A DNA stretch of 64,000 bases from Methanomassiliicoccus luminyensis B10 (GCF_000308215.1 NZ_CAJE01000012.1:630894-694893); one strand, 5' to 3'. Shown: positions 42,085 through 51,418, counted from the stretch's first letter. The notes: generated from the letters alone by a model not told the origin. Program-made: numbers and translations.

Positions 42085-43271
42085 AGAAGATCGAGTGCGA
42101 CGTGGTCGTCGTGGGCGCCGGCCCCGCCGGCAGCATGACCGCCAAGTGGGCCGCCAAGGGCGGCGTGGACGTGGTCATGATCGAGAAGCGCCAGGAGATC
42201 GGGTCCCCGGTCCGCTGCGGCGAGGGGATATCCAAGGCCTGGATGCCCGAGGTCGGCATCAAGGTCGACCAGAAATGGATCGCCCGTGAGGTAAAGGGCG
42301 CCCACATCGTCTCCCCCACCGGGCACACCTTCGTAGTGGACGAGAGCCAGGCCGGCAACGAGGTCGGCTGGGTGGTGGACCGGGTCCTGTTCGACAAGGC
42401 CCTCGCCGCCGATGCCGCCAGGGCCGGCGCGGAGATCATGCTCAAGACCGCCGCCACCTCCCTCATCAGGGAGGAGGGCAAGATCGTGGGGATCAGGGGC
42501 GAGTCCTATGGCGAGCCTTTGGAGATCAGGGCCGGCTGCGTGGTCGGCGCCGATGGCTACGAGTCCCAGATCGGCCGCTGGGCCGGCATCGACACCTCGC
42601 TGAAGGCCGCGGACATAGATACCTGCTACCAGTACCGCCTGACCAACATCGACTACGATCCCGACTTCTGCCTGTTCCAGCTCGGCTCCGACGCTCCCGG
42701 CGGGTACGTGTGGGTGTTCCCCAAGGACGATGACACCGCCAACGTGGGCATCGGGGTCCAGATGTCCAAGGTGAAGAACGTCGCCGATGTCAAGATGTAC
42801 CTCGACAAGTACATCGCCAAGCACCCCGGCCTGAAGAAGGGTCAGCCCTTGGAGGCCGTGGCCGGCGCCGTTTCCATCTGCGCGCCGCTCGACTCGGTGT
42901 CGATGGACAACCTCATCCTGGTGGGCGACTCGGCCCGCATGATCGACCCCATCACCGGGGGCGGCATCTCCATGAGCTGCCAGGCCGGCATGTTCGCCGG
43001 GAAGGTGCTGGCAAAGGGCGTCCAGGCCAAGGATTTCTCCATGAACGTGCTTCAAGAGTACGAGACCCTGTGGAGGGACCGCATGGAGAACAAGCTGTGG
43101 AGGAACTGGATGGCCAAGGAGAAGATGGTCACCCTGTCCGACGACGCGCTGGACAAGATCGTCCACACCCTGTCCGAGGTCGGCGTGAAGAAACTTTCCG
43201 TCCAGTCGCTCCTGGAAGTGGTGAAGGGCCGCTACCCCGACCTGGTCAAGGAGTTCGAGGACCTGATCTAA
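42081..43271 (+). CDS. Digeranylgeranylglycerophospholipid reductase
   Basis: 396-residue FAD-dependent enzyme that saturates the isoprenoid chains of archaeal lipids. It has the Rossmann motif VVVVGAGPAGSMTAKWAA, the geranylgeranyl-reductase signatures GSPVRCGEGIS and YQYRLTNI...GGYVWVFPK, and the FAD-binding LVGDSARMIDPITGGGI. It overlaps the ferredoxin stop by 4 bp and follows tes. Confidence 0.93.
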   Translation: MKKIECDVVVVGAGPAGSMTAKWAAKGGVDVVMIEKRQEIGSPVRCGEGISKAWMPEVGIKVDQKWIAREVKGAHIVSPTGHTFVVDESQAGNEVGWVVDRVLFDKALAADAARAGAEIMLKTAATSLIREEGKIVGIRGESYGEPLEIRAGCVVGADGYESQIGRWAGIDTSLKAADIDTCYQYRLTNIDYDPDFCLFQLGSDAPGGYVWVFPKDDDTANVGIGVQMSKVKNVADVKMYLDKYIAKHPGLKKGQPLEAVAGAVSICAPLDSVSMDNLILVGDSARMIDPITGGGISMSCQAGMFAGKVLAKGVQAKDFSMNVLQEYETLWRDRMENKLWRNWMAKEKMVTLSDDALDKIVHTLSEVGVKKLSVQSLLEVVKGRYPDLVKEFEDLI

Positions 43272-43301
43272 GGTCAAACCCCTTTCCAATCTCTTTCCCT
43301 C

Positions 43302-44231
43302 TTATTCTCCATCAACCCTGACGCCGTCCACCCCGGTGTGCACGACGTACGGTATCCCGCCCCTGCTGGCTATGGCTGCGGCGACCTTGTCCGGCTTGTC
43401 CGTCAGCGCTATCATGCTGCCCCCGCCCCCCGCGCCGGTGAGCTTGGCCCCGTACGAGTGCGGCAGCGAGGCGTCCACCAGCTTCTGGAGGTCCGGGGAC
43501 GACACCCCCAGGATGGCGAGGAGGTTGTGGTCCTTGGTCATCAGCCGGCCCAGCGCCTCCAGGTCCTTATTCCTCAGCCGCTCCGCGCCTTCCAGTGTGA
43601 GCGCGCCGATGTCGTCGACGATCTCCCTGGCGAAGGAGGAGTGGTCGGCGTACCTCTTCACTTTGGCCACCAGGGGGCCGGTGGGCTTGCGTATCCCGGT
43701 GAACCCGATCACCATGGTCATCTCCGGCACATCGCAGTGGTGGACGAACCACCTCCGGGTGTCCCGGGAGATCTCCCACAGCAGGTCTGGACCTTTTTGC
43801 GAATCGATGAAGATCCCCTGACCGTGCGTAGAGACGGAAGTGTCGATGGGGCTGGCGCGCCCCTGCACGATGGATTCCACGTCGAACGCCTTCCTGGCCA
43901 CGTCCTCCTCGACCAGGCGGCCGTTCATGCTGGCCATGGCGCCCAGCGAGGCCACTGTGACCGCCGCGGAGGAGCCCAGGCCGGATCCAGACGGCACGTC
44001 CGAAGAGATCTCGAAGGACAGCGGACCCCCGCTCCAGTGCCCCCTCATGGCAGCCATGATGTAGGAGCTGTTGCGCTCCGTCAAGATCTCCCCGTTAACG
44101 GTGCTGTGTGCGGAAGGCGCCGCGGCGCACCGCAGCCTCATGCCTATGGCCAGAGCTATGGCGGGCTTGCCGAAAACCACGGCGTGCTCCCCCATGAGTA
44201 TAATCTTGCCGGGGGCCGAGACGACGGTCAT
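43302..44231 (-). CDS. mvk: Mevalonate kinase
   Basis: 309-residue GHMP kinase that phosphorylates mevalonate, feeding archaeal isoprenoid lipid synthesis. Motifs: APGKIILMGEHAVVFGKPA, the ATP loop DVPSGSGLGSSAAVTVA, and motif 3 AKLTGAGGGGSMIAL. GTG 44246 is in frame, but the TATA box GGTTTAAATGG (44254-44263) lies about 28 bp from ATG 44231, so the shorter leaderless form is preferred. It converges with the geranylgeranyl reductase gene across 30 pyrimidine-rich bases. Confidence 0.94.
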   Translation of the reverse strand: MTVVSAPGKIILMGEHAVVFGKPAIALAIGMRLRCAAAPSAHSTVNGEILTERNSSYIMAAMRGHWSGGPLSFEISSDVPSGSGLGSSAAVTVASLGAMASMNGRLVEEDVARKAFDVESIVQGRASPIDTSVSTHGQGIFIDSQKGPDLLWEISRDTRRWFVHHCDVPEMTMVIGFTGIRKPTGPLVAKVKRYADHSSFAREIVDDIGALTLEGAERLRNKDLEALGRLMTKDHNLLAILGVSSPDLQKLVDASLPHSYGAKLTGAGGGGSMIALTDKPDKVAAAIASRGGIPYVVHTGVDGVRVDGE

Positions 44232-44407
44232 CCCCGAATGATGCACATACTGCCATTTAAACCGTTTCTCCCCCTATTTTCAGCTGGCACACGTCCTCAA
44301 GGGGCCAATTATGCATTATCAGGAAGGGGAACGGAAAAGTTTGATATACGGTCCGTTCCCAAGTTAGCGAAAACGGGGATAGTTAGAGGTCCAGAGGTAC
44401 CAATATC

Positions 44408-44833
44408 ATGTCAGATAGAAGCGCAGTGCTCACAACACTCAACGGACAAGTGGTCGAATGGATGGTGTTCGAGGACCATAAACAGGCCAAGGACCATTAC
44501 GCGGCCGGCATAGGGAAGCTGAAGGAGATGATCCAGCATACCTCCGAGGACGCCCACTGGGAGATAATGCTGTGCGAGGTCAACCAGTACGCCCGGTCTA
44601 AGCAGAGCGGCGAGGAGGTCGCGGTGGAAGCCGGCGAGGAGACCGACTGGTATTCCAAATACCTTACCATCATGGCCAACCAGGCCCGCCGCATCAAGGG
44701 GGCCCGCCCGCGCCTGGACCTGCGCATGTGGCAGCGCCTGAGGAGCGGGATGGACGACATCCTTTCCGACGAGGACGAGGGAGCCGACAAGGCGCCGGAG
44801 CGCCTGGAGCGGCGCGAGTCCTCCGGCTATTGA
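44408..44833 (+). CDS. Hypothetical protein, 141 aa
   Basis: A soluble, mostly helical protein with an acidic/basic C-terminus (DEDEGADKAPERLERRESSGY). No family recognised. TTTGATATACGG (about 44341-44352) and GAGGT 9 nt before the ATG support transcription and translation. Confidence 0.6.
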   Translation: MSDRSAVLTTLNGQVVEWMVFEDHKQAKDHYAAGIGKLKEMIQHTSEDAHWEIMLCEVNQYARSKQSGEEVAVEAGEETDWYSKYLTIMANQARRIKGARPRLDLRMWQRLRSGMDDILSDEDEGADKAPERLERRESSGY

Positions 44834-44889
44834 AAAGCGTTCTTTTTGTTCGCGCGATGCCGCTGGCATCGCCCGCTCGGCCCGACACC

Positions 44890-46083
44890 TTAGGCCGAGC
44901 CCCTGCCCTGGCGGGCGATGGGGTCCGAGGTCCTGATCAGGGGGAGGCTGATAGCAATTATGACGAGGCCGGCTATCACGAACGGTAAGCTGGACACCGG
45001 GGCGCCGACGTTCCCGGCCAGCGCGGCCAGGGCGATGGGGGCGATGACGAAACCGAGGTCCCCGATGGTGCGGAACAACCCCATGGCCCCTCCCAGCTCC
45101 CGCGGTTCCGTCACGTCGGTGATCCAGGCGGCGATCGGGCCCGTAAGGCCGAGGGCGAGGCCCAGGGCCACTAGGATCAAGGCCAGGGCGACCATGTCCT
45201 CGGCCAGGGGGAACAGCGTTATCAGGACGCCGGTGATGAGGAGCGAGCTCAGCATGAACGGCTTACGGCCGTATGTATCGGTCAGGCGTCCGGCCAGTAG
45301 CATGGTGGAGAGGTTGGCCACCGCGCTCAGGGTGAGCACTATGCCCAAGTCCACCTCGTCCATGCTCAGATTGTTGAAGGCATACAGGGGGATGATGGTG
45401 CCCATGATCCCTTGGCGGGTCACGAACACCGCGAAGGTCCCCAGGTTGATGGAAACTATGTCGTACCGCTTCAGCAGCCGCCCCAGCTGCTTCAGGGTGA
45501 TGGCCTGCTTGGCTTCGCCGGGAACGGCGGGAGGCTCCCCGATCCACAGCGCCACCATGACGAAGGATACCGCGCCGCATAGCCCGTAGGCCAGGAAGGG
45601 CGCGGCCAGGCCGAAGGATCCCGCCACCACCCCGCCCACCGCGGGGCCGCTCACCGAGCCGAGAAGGAACATGCTCATATACAGGGACAGGTGCCGCCCC
45701 CTCGCCTCTCTCGGCGCCAGCATGCTCACCATGGTGAGGGAGGTGGTAGTGTACATCGCCGAGCCCACCCCCTCCAGTATCCTGGCGGCCAGAAGGGTCT
45801 CGAAGTTGGGGGCCAGGCCGGCGACGAGGGAGGAGATGGCGATGATGAACAGGCCGGCAAGCATGAACCGGCGCATCCCGAAGCGGGAAGCGACCATGCC
45901 CGCGGGGATGTCCAGCACCACGCGGGCGATCGCAAAGGCGGCGATAAGGAGGCCGACCAGGGCGTAGGATATCCCGAAGCTCAGGGCGTACAGCGGGAGG
46001 ACCGGGGAGATAATGGAGACTCCCATCATCACGAAGAACGCCGCCGCTGACAGTACCGCGGTCGCCCTCAGGTCGTCACGCAT
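44890..46083 (-). CDS. Major facilitator superfamily transporter
   Basis: 397 residues with about 12 hydrophobic helices. The MFS loop-2/3 motif is GMVASRFGMRRFML, with a second copy at loop 8/9 (GRLTDTYGRKPFML). The antiporter-like motif in helix 5 (LGSVSGPAVGGVVAG) suggests a drug/proton antiporter type exporter. Substrate cannot be assigned. It follows the lysine-rich hypothetical gene on the same strand by 33 bp. Confidence 0.85.
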   Translation of the reverse strand: MRDDLRATAVLSAAAFFVMMGVSIISPVLPLYALSFGISYALVGLLIAAFAIARVVLDIPAGMVASRFGMRRFMLAGLFIIAISSLVAGLAPNFETLLAARILEGVGSAMYTTTSLTMVSMLAPREARGRHLSLYMSMFLLGSVSGPAVGGVVAGSFGLAAPFLAYGLCGAVSFVMVALWIGEPPAVPGEAKQAITLKQLGRLLKRYDIVSINLGTFAVFVTRQGIMGTIIPLYAFNNLSMDEVDLGIVLTLSAVANLSTMLLAGRLTDTYGRKPFMLSSLLITGVLITLFPLAEDMVALALILVALGLALGLTGPIAAWITDVTEPRELGGAMGLFRTIGDLGFVIAPIALAALAGNVGAPVSSLPFVIAGLVIIAISLPLIRTSDPIARQGRGSA

Positions 46084-46116
46084 ATCCTCGCCGTTCCAAA
46101 GGGTTCAGGAAGGGGT

Positions 46117-46722
46117 TTAGAGAGAGTATTTCTCTGACATCTCTTCCAGGGCCTGGTTGGGGCTCTGGCCCTTCAGCTCCTTCCGGGAGCTGTTCCACCA
46201 CTTCTCCTCGAAGTCCCCCAGGGCCGCCATGAGCTCCCCCTCGGTGTCGAACTTCTCGCCCATCTTGGCGGTGAACTCGTCCTGGAAGGCCTTCAGCAGG
46301 TCCACGTTGTACTGGTTGTTCACCAGCGTCACCGCGAGGTAGTCGTCGAGGTTGCGGGCGAAAGCGATGGCCATCTCCTTGGGCACCACATCCATGAGCA
46401 TGTCCAGGAGGGCGTTGGTCAGGGTGAGGAAGAGAACCTCTTCCCGGGCCTCCTTGGGCACGGTCTTGTCCATGATGACCTCCTTGAGGCTGGAGAACCA
46501 CACATCGCGGAGCGCGTAGGTGCGGTTCTGGTTCTTGCCGAAGATCATCTCCTCGGCAATGGAGTCCAGGTCCTCCCCGATGGTCTCGAGGTCCTCCACC
46601 AGCTCCTCGGGGGCGGGGAGGTCCCGCACCGCGGGCTGCGCTTTCTTGGTCTTCTTGGGCGTTTTCGCGGCCCCGCTCTTGGCGGCGGGCTTGGACTTGG
46701 CGGGCTTCTTGGTGCTGGTCAA
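46117..46722 (-). CDS. Hypothetical protein with lysine/alanine-rich N-terminal tail
   Basis: 201 residues. The first 30 are a Lys/Ala/Pro-rich, histone-tail-like segment (KPAKSKPAAKSGAAKTPKK), then a mostly helical acidic domain (LETIGEDLDSIAEEMIFG and on). No known domain recognised; the tail could bind nucleic acid. The start is TTG 46722 with a consensus GGAGGT 8 nt upstream. An ACTATATAGG element lies further upstream. Confidence 0.65.
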   Translation of the reverse strand: MTSTKKPAKSKPAAKSGAAKTPKKTKKAQPAVRDLPAPEELVEDLETIGEDLDSIAEEMIFGKNQNRTYALRDVWFSSLKEVIMDKTVPKEAREEVLFLTLTNALLDMLMDVVPKEMAIAFARNLDDYLAVTLVNNQYNVDLLKAFQDEFTAKMGEKFDTEGELMAALGDFEEKWWNSSRKELKGQSPNQALEEMSEKYSL

Positions 46723-46854
46723 AGGGCGATACCTCCACTTTCGGTCCGAGTATGAACGGCAAGGGGGCGGACGCCAGCAGCGGCGCCCGTCCGACGCCTC
46801 GAATAAATGACGTGCGCCTATATAGTTCCTCTTTGTCCAGGGGCGCCGGCCTTA

Positions 46855-47982
46855 TTACTGCGGCCCCTCGACCACCTTCTTCACGATGTCCAATCCCTTG
46901 ATGATGCTGGCCTCCGACGCCGCGTAGGAGAAGCGCAGGTGGCCTTCCGCGCTGTCGCCGAAAGCGGTCCCGGGGGCGCAAATGACGCCGGCGGCCACCA
47001 GCTTCCTGGCAAGGTCCCGGGAGGGAATGTCCAGGTCGTACGAGGGGAAGGCATAGAACGCGCCTTCCGGCAGGTGGCAGTGGAACCCCTTGATGTCGTT
47101 CAGCATCCTGGTGATGGTGACCCTGCGGCGGTCGAAGGTGGGAAGGATGCCCCGGGTGAACTCTTCCTGAGCGTGGAACACCTTGGCGATGGCGAACTGC
47201 GGCGGGGTGGGCGGGCACGCTACCAGGTGATACTGCATCTTGGCCAGGTCGTTGATGATATCGAGGGGCGCGGTGAGGTATCCGATCCTCCAGCCGGGGA
47301 CGGCGAAGGACTTGGAGAACGAGTTCAGGACCACCGCCCCCTCCAGCACCTCGTTGAAGGAGTGGTGCTTCCCTTCGTATATGAAGTCCTCGTAGACCTC
47401 GTCCGAGATGATCCACAGGTCATGGTCCTGGGCGATGTCCACGAGGGCCTTGAAGTTCTCGCGAGTGAGCACCGAGCCGGTGGGGTTGGAGGGCGAGTTG
47501 ACCACCAATCCCCTGGTCCGGGGGGTGATGGATTCCTTGATGCCCTCGATGTCCGGCTGGAACCCTTTCTCGTCCAGGAGGTGATAGGCCACCGGCTTGG
47601 CATCCGCCAGCACGCTGTCCGGCTCGTACAGCACGAACCCGGGCTCGGGCACCAGCACCTCGTCGCCGGGATCGAACAGGGTCTGGAACGTGGCCATGGT
47701 CCCCTGGGTGCCGCTCGCGGTTATGATGACATTTTCCGCCGTGACGTCCTCGCAGTACTTGCGCACCTTGCCCGCCACCAGTTCCCTGAGCGGGTCGATG
47801 CCTTTGGTCGGACCGTACTTGTTGCGGTCCTGGTCCAGCGCCTCCTTGAGCGCTTCCCTGGCCTCCCTGGGGGGCTCGAAGTCCAATTCTCCCAGACCGA
47901 GGTTTATGGCGTCCCTGCTGGCCATCTCGAAAATCTCCCTGACACCAGATGGCTTGATGCTCTGAACTCTCTTGGAGACCAT
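46855..47982 (-). CDS. Class I/II PLP-dependent aminotransferase
   Basis: 375 residues, fold type I. Shown by NLGLGELDFEPP, SGTQGTMATFQTL, the PLP-contact NSPSNPTGSV, ISDEVYEDFIYEG, the Schiff-base lysine in NSFSKSFAVPGWRIGY, and the carboxylate Arg in LRFSYAAS. Members act on aspartate, aromatic or branched-chain amino acids; specificity is not readable. The ATG 47982 start is chosen because the upstream extension is Ser/Pro-rich and overlaps the probable promoter. Confidence 0.87.
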   Translation of the reverse strand: MVSKRVQSIKPSGVREIFEMASRDAINLGLGELDFEPPREAREALKEALDQDRNKYGPTKGIDPLRELVAGKVRKYCEDVTAENVIITASGTQGTMATFQTLFDPGDEVLVPEPGFVLYEPDSVLADAKPVAYHLLDEKGFQPDIEGIKESITPRTRGLVVNSPSNPTGSVLTRENFKALVDIAQDHDLWIISDEVYEDFIYEGKHHSFNEVLEGAVVLNSFSKSFAVPGWRIGYLTAPLDIINDLAKMQYHLVACPPTPPQFAIAKVFHAQEEFTRGILPTFDRRRVTITRMLNDIKGFHCHLPEGAFYAFPSYDLDIPSRDLARKLVAAGVICAPGTAFGDSAEGHLRFSYAASEASIIKGLDIVKKVVEGPQ

Positions 47983-48104
47983 CGCCCCGGGAAGGTTTAA
48001 CGCAGTCTTATTGGTTTTGTTCAGCGCTGAGGTGAGACCCAGAGGGATCGGCGACGGCGAGGGCTGTGACCTGTCCCCGGCGGACCTGGTCAACAAGTGC
48101 GGCC

Positions 48105-49064
48105 ATGGGCATCATGGGCTCGATTGCCATGTTGGACATCGAAGGGATATACATCAGCGCGGTGGAGAAGGGCGCCGGGAGCACCGTCAGCGTACGGACG
48201 ACGGGGGCCCGGGGAGGGTGCCGGGGGCCGTACTTCCAGCGTTCCGGGGTGGGCTCCGGGATCGTGCTGGACGACCGGGGGCACATCCTCACCAACAATC
48301 ATGTCGTCGCCGGGGCCGAGCGCATCGTGGTGGTTCTGGGGAACGGCAACATCCACGAGGCCAGGGTCATCGGGAGCGACGAGCGGACTGACATCGCGGT
48401 GCTGGGGACCGACGCGAAGGAGCTGGCGCCGGCCGAGCTGGGCGATTCCGACGCGCTGAGGGTCGGGCAGCCCATCCTGGCGATAGGGAGCCCGCTGGGG
48501 CTGGCAGGCGGGCCAACGGTGACGTCGGGAGTGGTGAGTTCGCTGCACAGGAACCTGTGGATGAGCTGCGGGAACGGTCTGAGCGTCATACAGACCGACG
48601 CGCCGGTGAACCCCGGCAACAGCGGAGGCCCCCTGGTCGATCTTTCAGGAAGGGTGATTGCGCTGACGGCGGCACAGGTGCTCTACGCCGACGGAATCGG
48701 CTTTGCCATACCTATCAATCTCGCAAAGAAGGTGTCCGAGCAGATCATACAGCACGGTTCGGTGCGGCGGCCCCGGCTGGGGATAGTGGCCATAGACGTG
48801 CTTCCGCGCATCGCCTACCAGTTCAGGCTCCCCAACACCCTGGGGGTGTTCGTCACGGACGTGCTTCCAGGGAGCGCCGCGGAGGCCGCGGGGCTGCGCA
48901 TCGGGGACGTCATCCTGGCCATCGGCGAGGAGAGGCTGGGCGGAGTTCACGACCTGCTCGCCGCTCTGGGAAAGAGGGAGGTAGGCGCGGCGGTGGAGAT
49001 GGAGGTGAGAAGGAATGGAAGGACCGAACGGATATCTGCTGATCTGGGCGCCAATCCTGACTGA
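48105..49064 (+). CDS. HtrA/Deg-like serine protease with PDZ domain
   Basis: About 319 residues. The trypsin-like triad is visible: His in ILTNNHVVAG, Asp in RTDIAVLG, and Ser in NPGNSGGPLVD. A single PDZ domain follows (GVFVTDVLPGSAAEAAGLRIGDVILAIG). No signal peptide or membrane anchor is evident, so it may act in the cytosol, unlike most HtrA proteins. The start is uncertain: ATG 48105 is my choice; ATG 48114 and GTG 48066 are in frame. Confidence 0.87.
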   Translation: MGIMGSIAMLDIEGIYISAVEKGAGSTVSVRTTGARGGCRGPYFQRSGVGSGIVLDDRGHILTNNHVVAGAERIVVVLGNGNIHEARVIGSDERTDIAVLGTDAKELAPAELGDSDALRVGQPILAIGSPLGLAGGPTVTSGVVSSLHRNLWMSCGNGLSVIQTDAPVNPGNSGGPLVDLSGRVIALTAAQVLYADGIGFAIPINLAKKVSEQIIQHGSVRRPRLGIVAIDVLPRIAYQFRLPNTLGVFVTDVLPGSAAEAAGLRIGDVILAIGEERLGGVHDLLAALGKREVGAAVEMEVRRNGRTERISADLGANPD

Positions 49065-49101
49065 GTCGCGCGCCTGGAAACCTTTCGAGCCCAAGCTCCC
49101 G

Positions 49102-49155
49102 GGCCCCTCGGGGCCGGCGGTCCCGCCGGGGCCTCCCCGCTGAGGTCTCAGCGGG
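49102..49155. repeat. Three adjacent perfect GC-rich palindromes after the HtrA-like gene
   Basis: GGCCCC-TC-GGGGCC (49102-49115), CCGGCGG-TC-CCGCCGG (49114-49129) and CCCGCTGAG-GT-CTCAGCGGG (49136-49155) lie head to tail, then GAGAAACTTTCTT. They may form a composite transcription terminator for the protease gene or a regulatory structure before the next regulator gene. Confidence 0.6.
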
Positions 49156-49199
49156 AGAAACTTTCTTAGGGCACGACGCACGTGAGCAGGACGACGGAT

Positions 49200-49838
49200 A
49201 TGGAAGAAGAGCGCAAGATGGCCGTGGAGGACCTGGGCCTGTCGGCCGATGACCTGCGGGAGACGGACATAGATATAATGCGGTCGCTGGAGGCAGAGGG
49301 CGGCGACGTGGCCTTCCAGGGTCTCCGCCGGGTCACCAACCTGCACCAGGAGACGCTGTCCCGGGCGCTTAAGCGCCTGGAGGAGGACGGCTACGTGAAG
49401 CGGACGCCCCGGGGGTATCGGCTCACCGACGCCGGCTCGCACCTGGCGCAGGGGCTGCTCCTAGCCCCTCCCAAGGCCTACGCCACCGTCTTCCAGTCCT
49501 TCCTCCCCGGCGACGTCGGCCCGGGGGAGCTGGCCGGGCGCCTGGAGGGGAGATGGTTCAACAACCTCCGGTGGCTGGGCATGAGGGAGGACGGCGAGGA
49601 GGCGGTCCTCCGCTGGGTCACCGAAGGGAGTGGGATCGAGATAGTGGTCCGCCTGCGATGGGGGCAGGCCATCGTGGAAACGGATGCCTCCGGCCAGGAG
49701 GAGCTGGTCGAAGCCCTCGTGGCCGCCCAGAGAGTGTTCGGCCACTTGACCGAACAGTGGCGGAACGGGCTGGAGAGGATACCATCAGGCGTGAACCTGT
49801 TGTGGTGGTCCGACCGCGCACCCCGCCCGGCCGGCTGA
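49200..49838 (+). CDS. Winged-helix (MarR/Lrp-like) DNA-binding protein
   Basis: About 212 residues. The N-terminal wHTH spans roughly residues 20-75 (VTNLHQETLSRALKRLEEDGYVKRTPRGYRLTD in its recognition part). The C-terminal 130 residues form an alpha/beta domain I do not recognise. GTG 49182 and ATG 49218 are alternative starts; ATG 49200 is about 35 bp from an AACTTTCTTA tract that may be the TATA box. Confidence 0.7.
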   Translation: MEEERKMAVEDLGLSADDLRETDIDIMRSLEAEGGDVAFQGLRRVTNLHQETLSRALKRLEEDGYVKRTPRGYRLTDAGSHLAQGLLLAPPKAYATVFQSFLPGDVGPGELAGRLEGRWFNNLRWLGMREDGEEAVLRWVTEGSGIEIVVRLRWGQAIVETDASGQEELVEALVAAQRVFGHLTEQWRNGLERIPSGVNLLWWSDRAPRPAG

Positions 49839-49854
49839 GCGCTCTTGCTCGGGA

Positions 49855-50247
49855 TCAGCCCTTGCCCAGAAGCTTGACTTTGATATTGTGGTCTCGGCTG
49901 AAGTGCGCAGCCAGATTGTACGACAGGTCGTCGGCCGCATATCCGCGGACGGACGAGCCGCACACTGGGCAGCGCACCGATTCTGGCACATCCTCCCCCG
50001 GCGGCCTTTCCTCGGGGGACCCATGCCACTCCTGGATGGCCCTCTGAGAATAAGGCAGCGGGGACAGGCCCTCTTCATGCACCTCGCTCCGCCGTTCCTT
50101 CTCCCCCTTTGCCGGGGCGCAGCTAAGGTCGCATAGGTCAGTGAAATTGTGGGCATTGGACATGTGGGCCTGAAGGCCCATGCTGAGATCGAGCTCTCCC
50201 TCTCCGACGATGTTGGTGTTGCAGATGGGACACAGGATCGATACCAT
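49855..50247 (-). CDS. Small protein with two C2H2-type zinc-finger-like units
   Basis: About 130 residues. Two similar units sit at the ends: CPICNTNI...LQAHMSNAH and CPVCGSSV...LAAHFSRDH, each CxxC followed by HxxxxH, linked by a Pro/Glu-rich segment. Likely zinc-binding, perhaps DNA- or protein-binding. ATG 50247 has AAAGGAG upstream; the open frame runs 12 codons further. Confidence 0.68.
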   Translation of the reverse strand: MVSILCPICNTNIVGEGELDLSMGLQAHMSNAHNFTDLCDLSCAPAKGEKERRSEVHEEGLSPLPYSQRAIQEWHGSPEERPPGEDVPESVRCPVCGSSVRGYAADDLSYNLAAHFSRDHNIKVKLLGKG

Positions 50248-50283
50248 GGAAACCAGTCTCCTTTGGCTAACGAGGCAACCCAA

Positions 50284-50800
50284 ATGATGTCAGCTACCAG
50301 CACATAAATATGCTGGCCTGCAACTGAGCTCGGCCTCATCATTCGCTGCATTCGGCTCGCTGACGCGGAGCCTGCCGCCTTCCCGTGCAGAGAAGGCGGC
50401 GATGTTCCCGCTGGCGTTCGAGCCGACGCCAGATCGAGCCCGCACTGGATGCGCATTTGAACTGCCTTCCCGTTCTGCTGACCTAAGACACACTGGCACG
50501 CCTTGTTGACACGTTGCCCGTCTGAACTAGGTCGTCGGTACGTTCCAGGCGTATCTTGACGGTGCGAAACATCTTACCATGCAACGCTATTCCGCTGTTT
50601 ACGCTCGTCACCGCTCAATATGTCTACACAAAGGCGGGTTTCCCGACCTTTCCGACAATACATATTATAAACCGAATACGGGATGAAGTGGCATTGTATT
50701 CGAGATCAGCCACGCACAGCCCCTGCCACCGGCCAGCTGCGGGTACGGGAAAGGACCATACAGATGCGGTTCATACGTCCAGCCATCTTGACAAAGAGGG
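50284..50800. other. Gene-poor interval (about 515 bp)
   Basis: No convincing gene. An ACATATTATAAACC element (about 50657-50672) is a likely promoter for the membrane-protein pair starting at 50801, giving a leader of about 115 nt. A TGGCGT/ACGCCA hairpin lies near 50420-50440. No tRNA or CRISPR pattern found. Confidence 0.4.
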
Positions 50801-51418
50801 ATGGCCGTGCTGACGTTCTCGGCTGCAAGCACGAAGGACCGCCTTATCGCCACCGTCCTGTTCTGCCTGATGGTCGCAGGGGCGGCCCTCACCGTGGCGG
50901 ACATGAACCCGTTCTGGTTCCTAGTGGCGCTGTGGGTACTGGCCATGATCATCGGTGTGACATCTCACAGTGATATAGAGATCACCTTTTCCCTCACATG
51001 CCTGACCGTGGCGGCCCTCCCGTTCGTCATCGGCCTGATAGGGGTTCCCTTCTGGAGCGGACCGTTCTCCATGGACACCTTGGGGTCCAAGCTGCTGCAC
51101 AGCGTCTCTATATTCGCGCTCTGCCTGGTTACCTCGATTTACTTGGGATCGCACACCGCCATGTGCCTGAACCGTCCGTTCATGGTAGGGGTGTCGTTCA
51201 TGCTGTACATGGCGGTGTTCACCATCCTCGGCCCCATAGGGTTCTATGGGGACCTGATCTTCCAGACCAGCCACCTCGCTGACCTCGACATGTTCATGTC
51301 CAACCTGATCATCTGCAGCATCATCGGGCTGGTGCTGGCGCTGACGATCAACCGCCGCTTCCGCCGGCTCGCCTTCTTCTCGGCGCCGGCATCGGCAAAG
51401 GGAGGGGCGTCCCCGTGA
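50801..51418 (+). CDS. Integral membrane protein, unknown function
   Basis: 205 residues with about six hydrophobic helices and a basic C-terminus (NRRFRRLAFF). No family recognised. The stop overlaps the GTG of the next gene (GTGA), so the two are translated together and may form a complex. Confidence 0.7.
   Translation: MAVLTFSAASTKDRLIATVLFCLMVAGAALTVADMNPFWFLVALWVLAMIIGVTSHSDIEITFSLTCLTVAALPFVIGLIGVPFWSGPFSMDTLGSKLLHSVSIFALCLVTSIYLGSHTAMCLNRPFMVGVSFMLYMAVFTILGPIGFYGDLIFQTSHLADLDMFMSNLIICSIIGLVLALTINRRFRRLAFFSAPASAKGGASP

Noticed and set aside
50284-50560. Possible tRNA or structured RNA in the gene-poor interval
   Set aside because: A hairpin with a TTCGAGC loop resembles a T-arm, but no acceptor, anticodon or D arm can be built around it.
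50683-50973. 96-codon open frame just after a good TATA box
   Set aside because: It overlaps the membrane-protein gene at 50801 in another frame, and its Arg/Gly/Pro/His-rich composition is that of a shadow frame.
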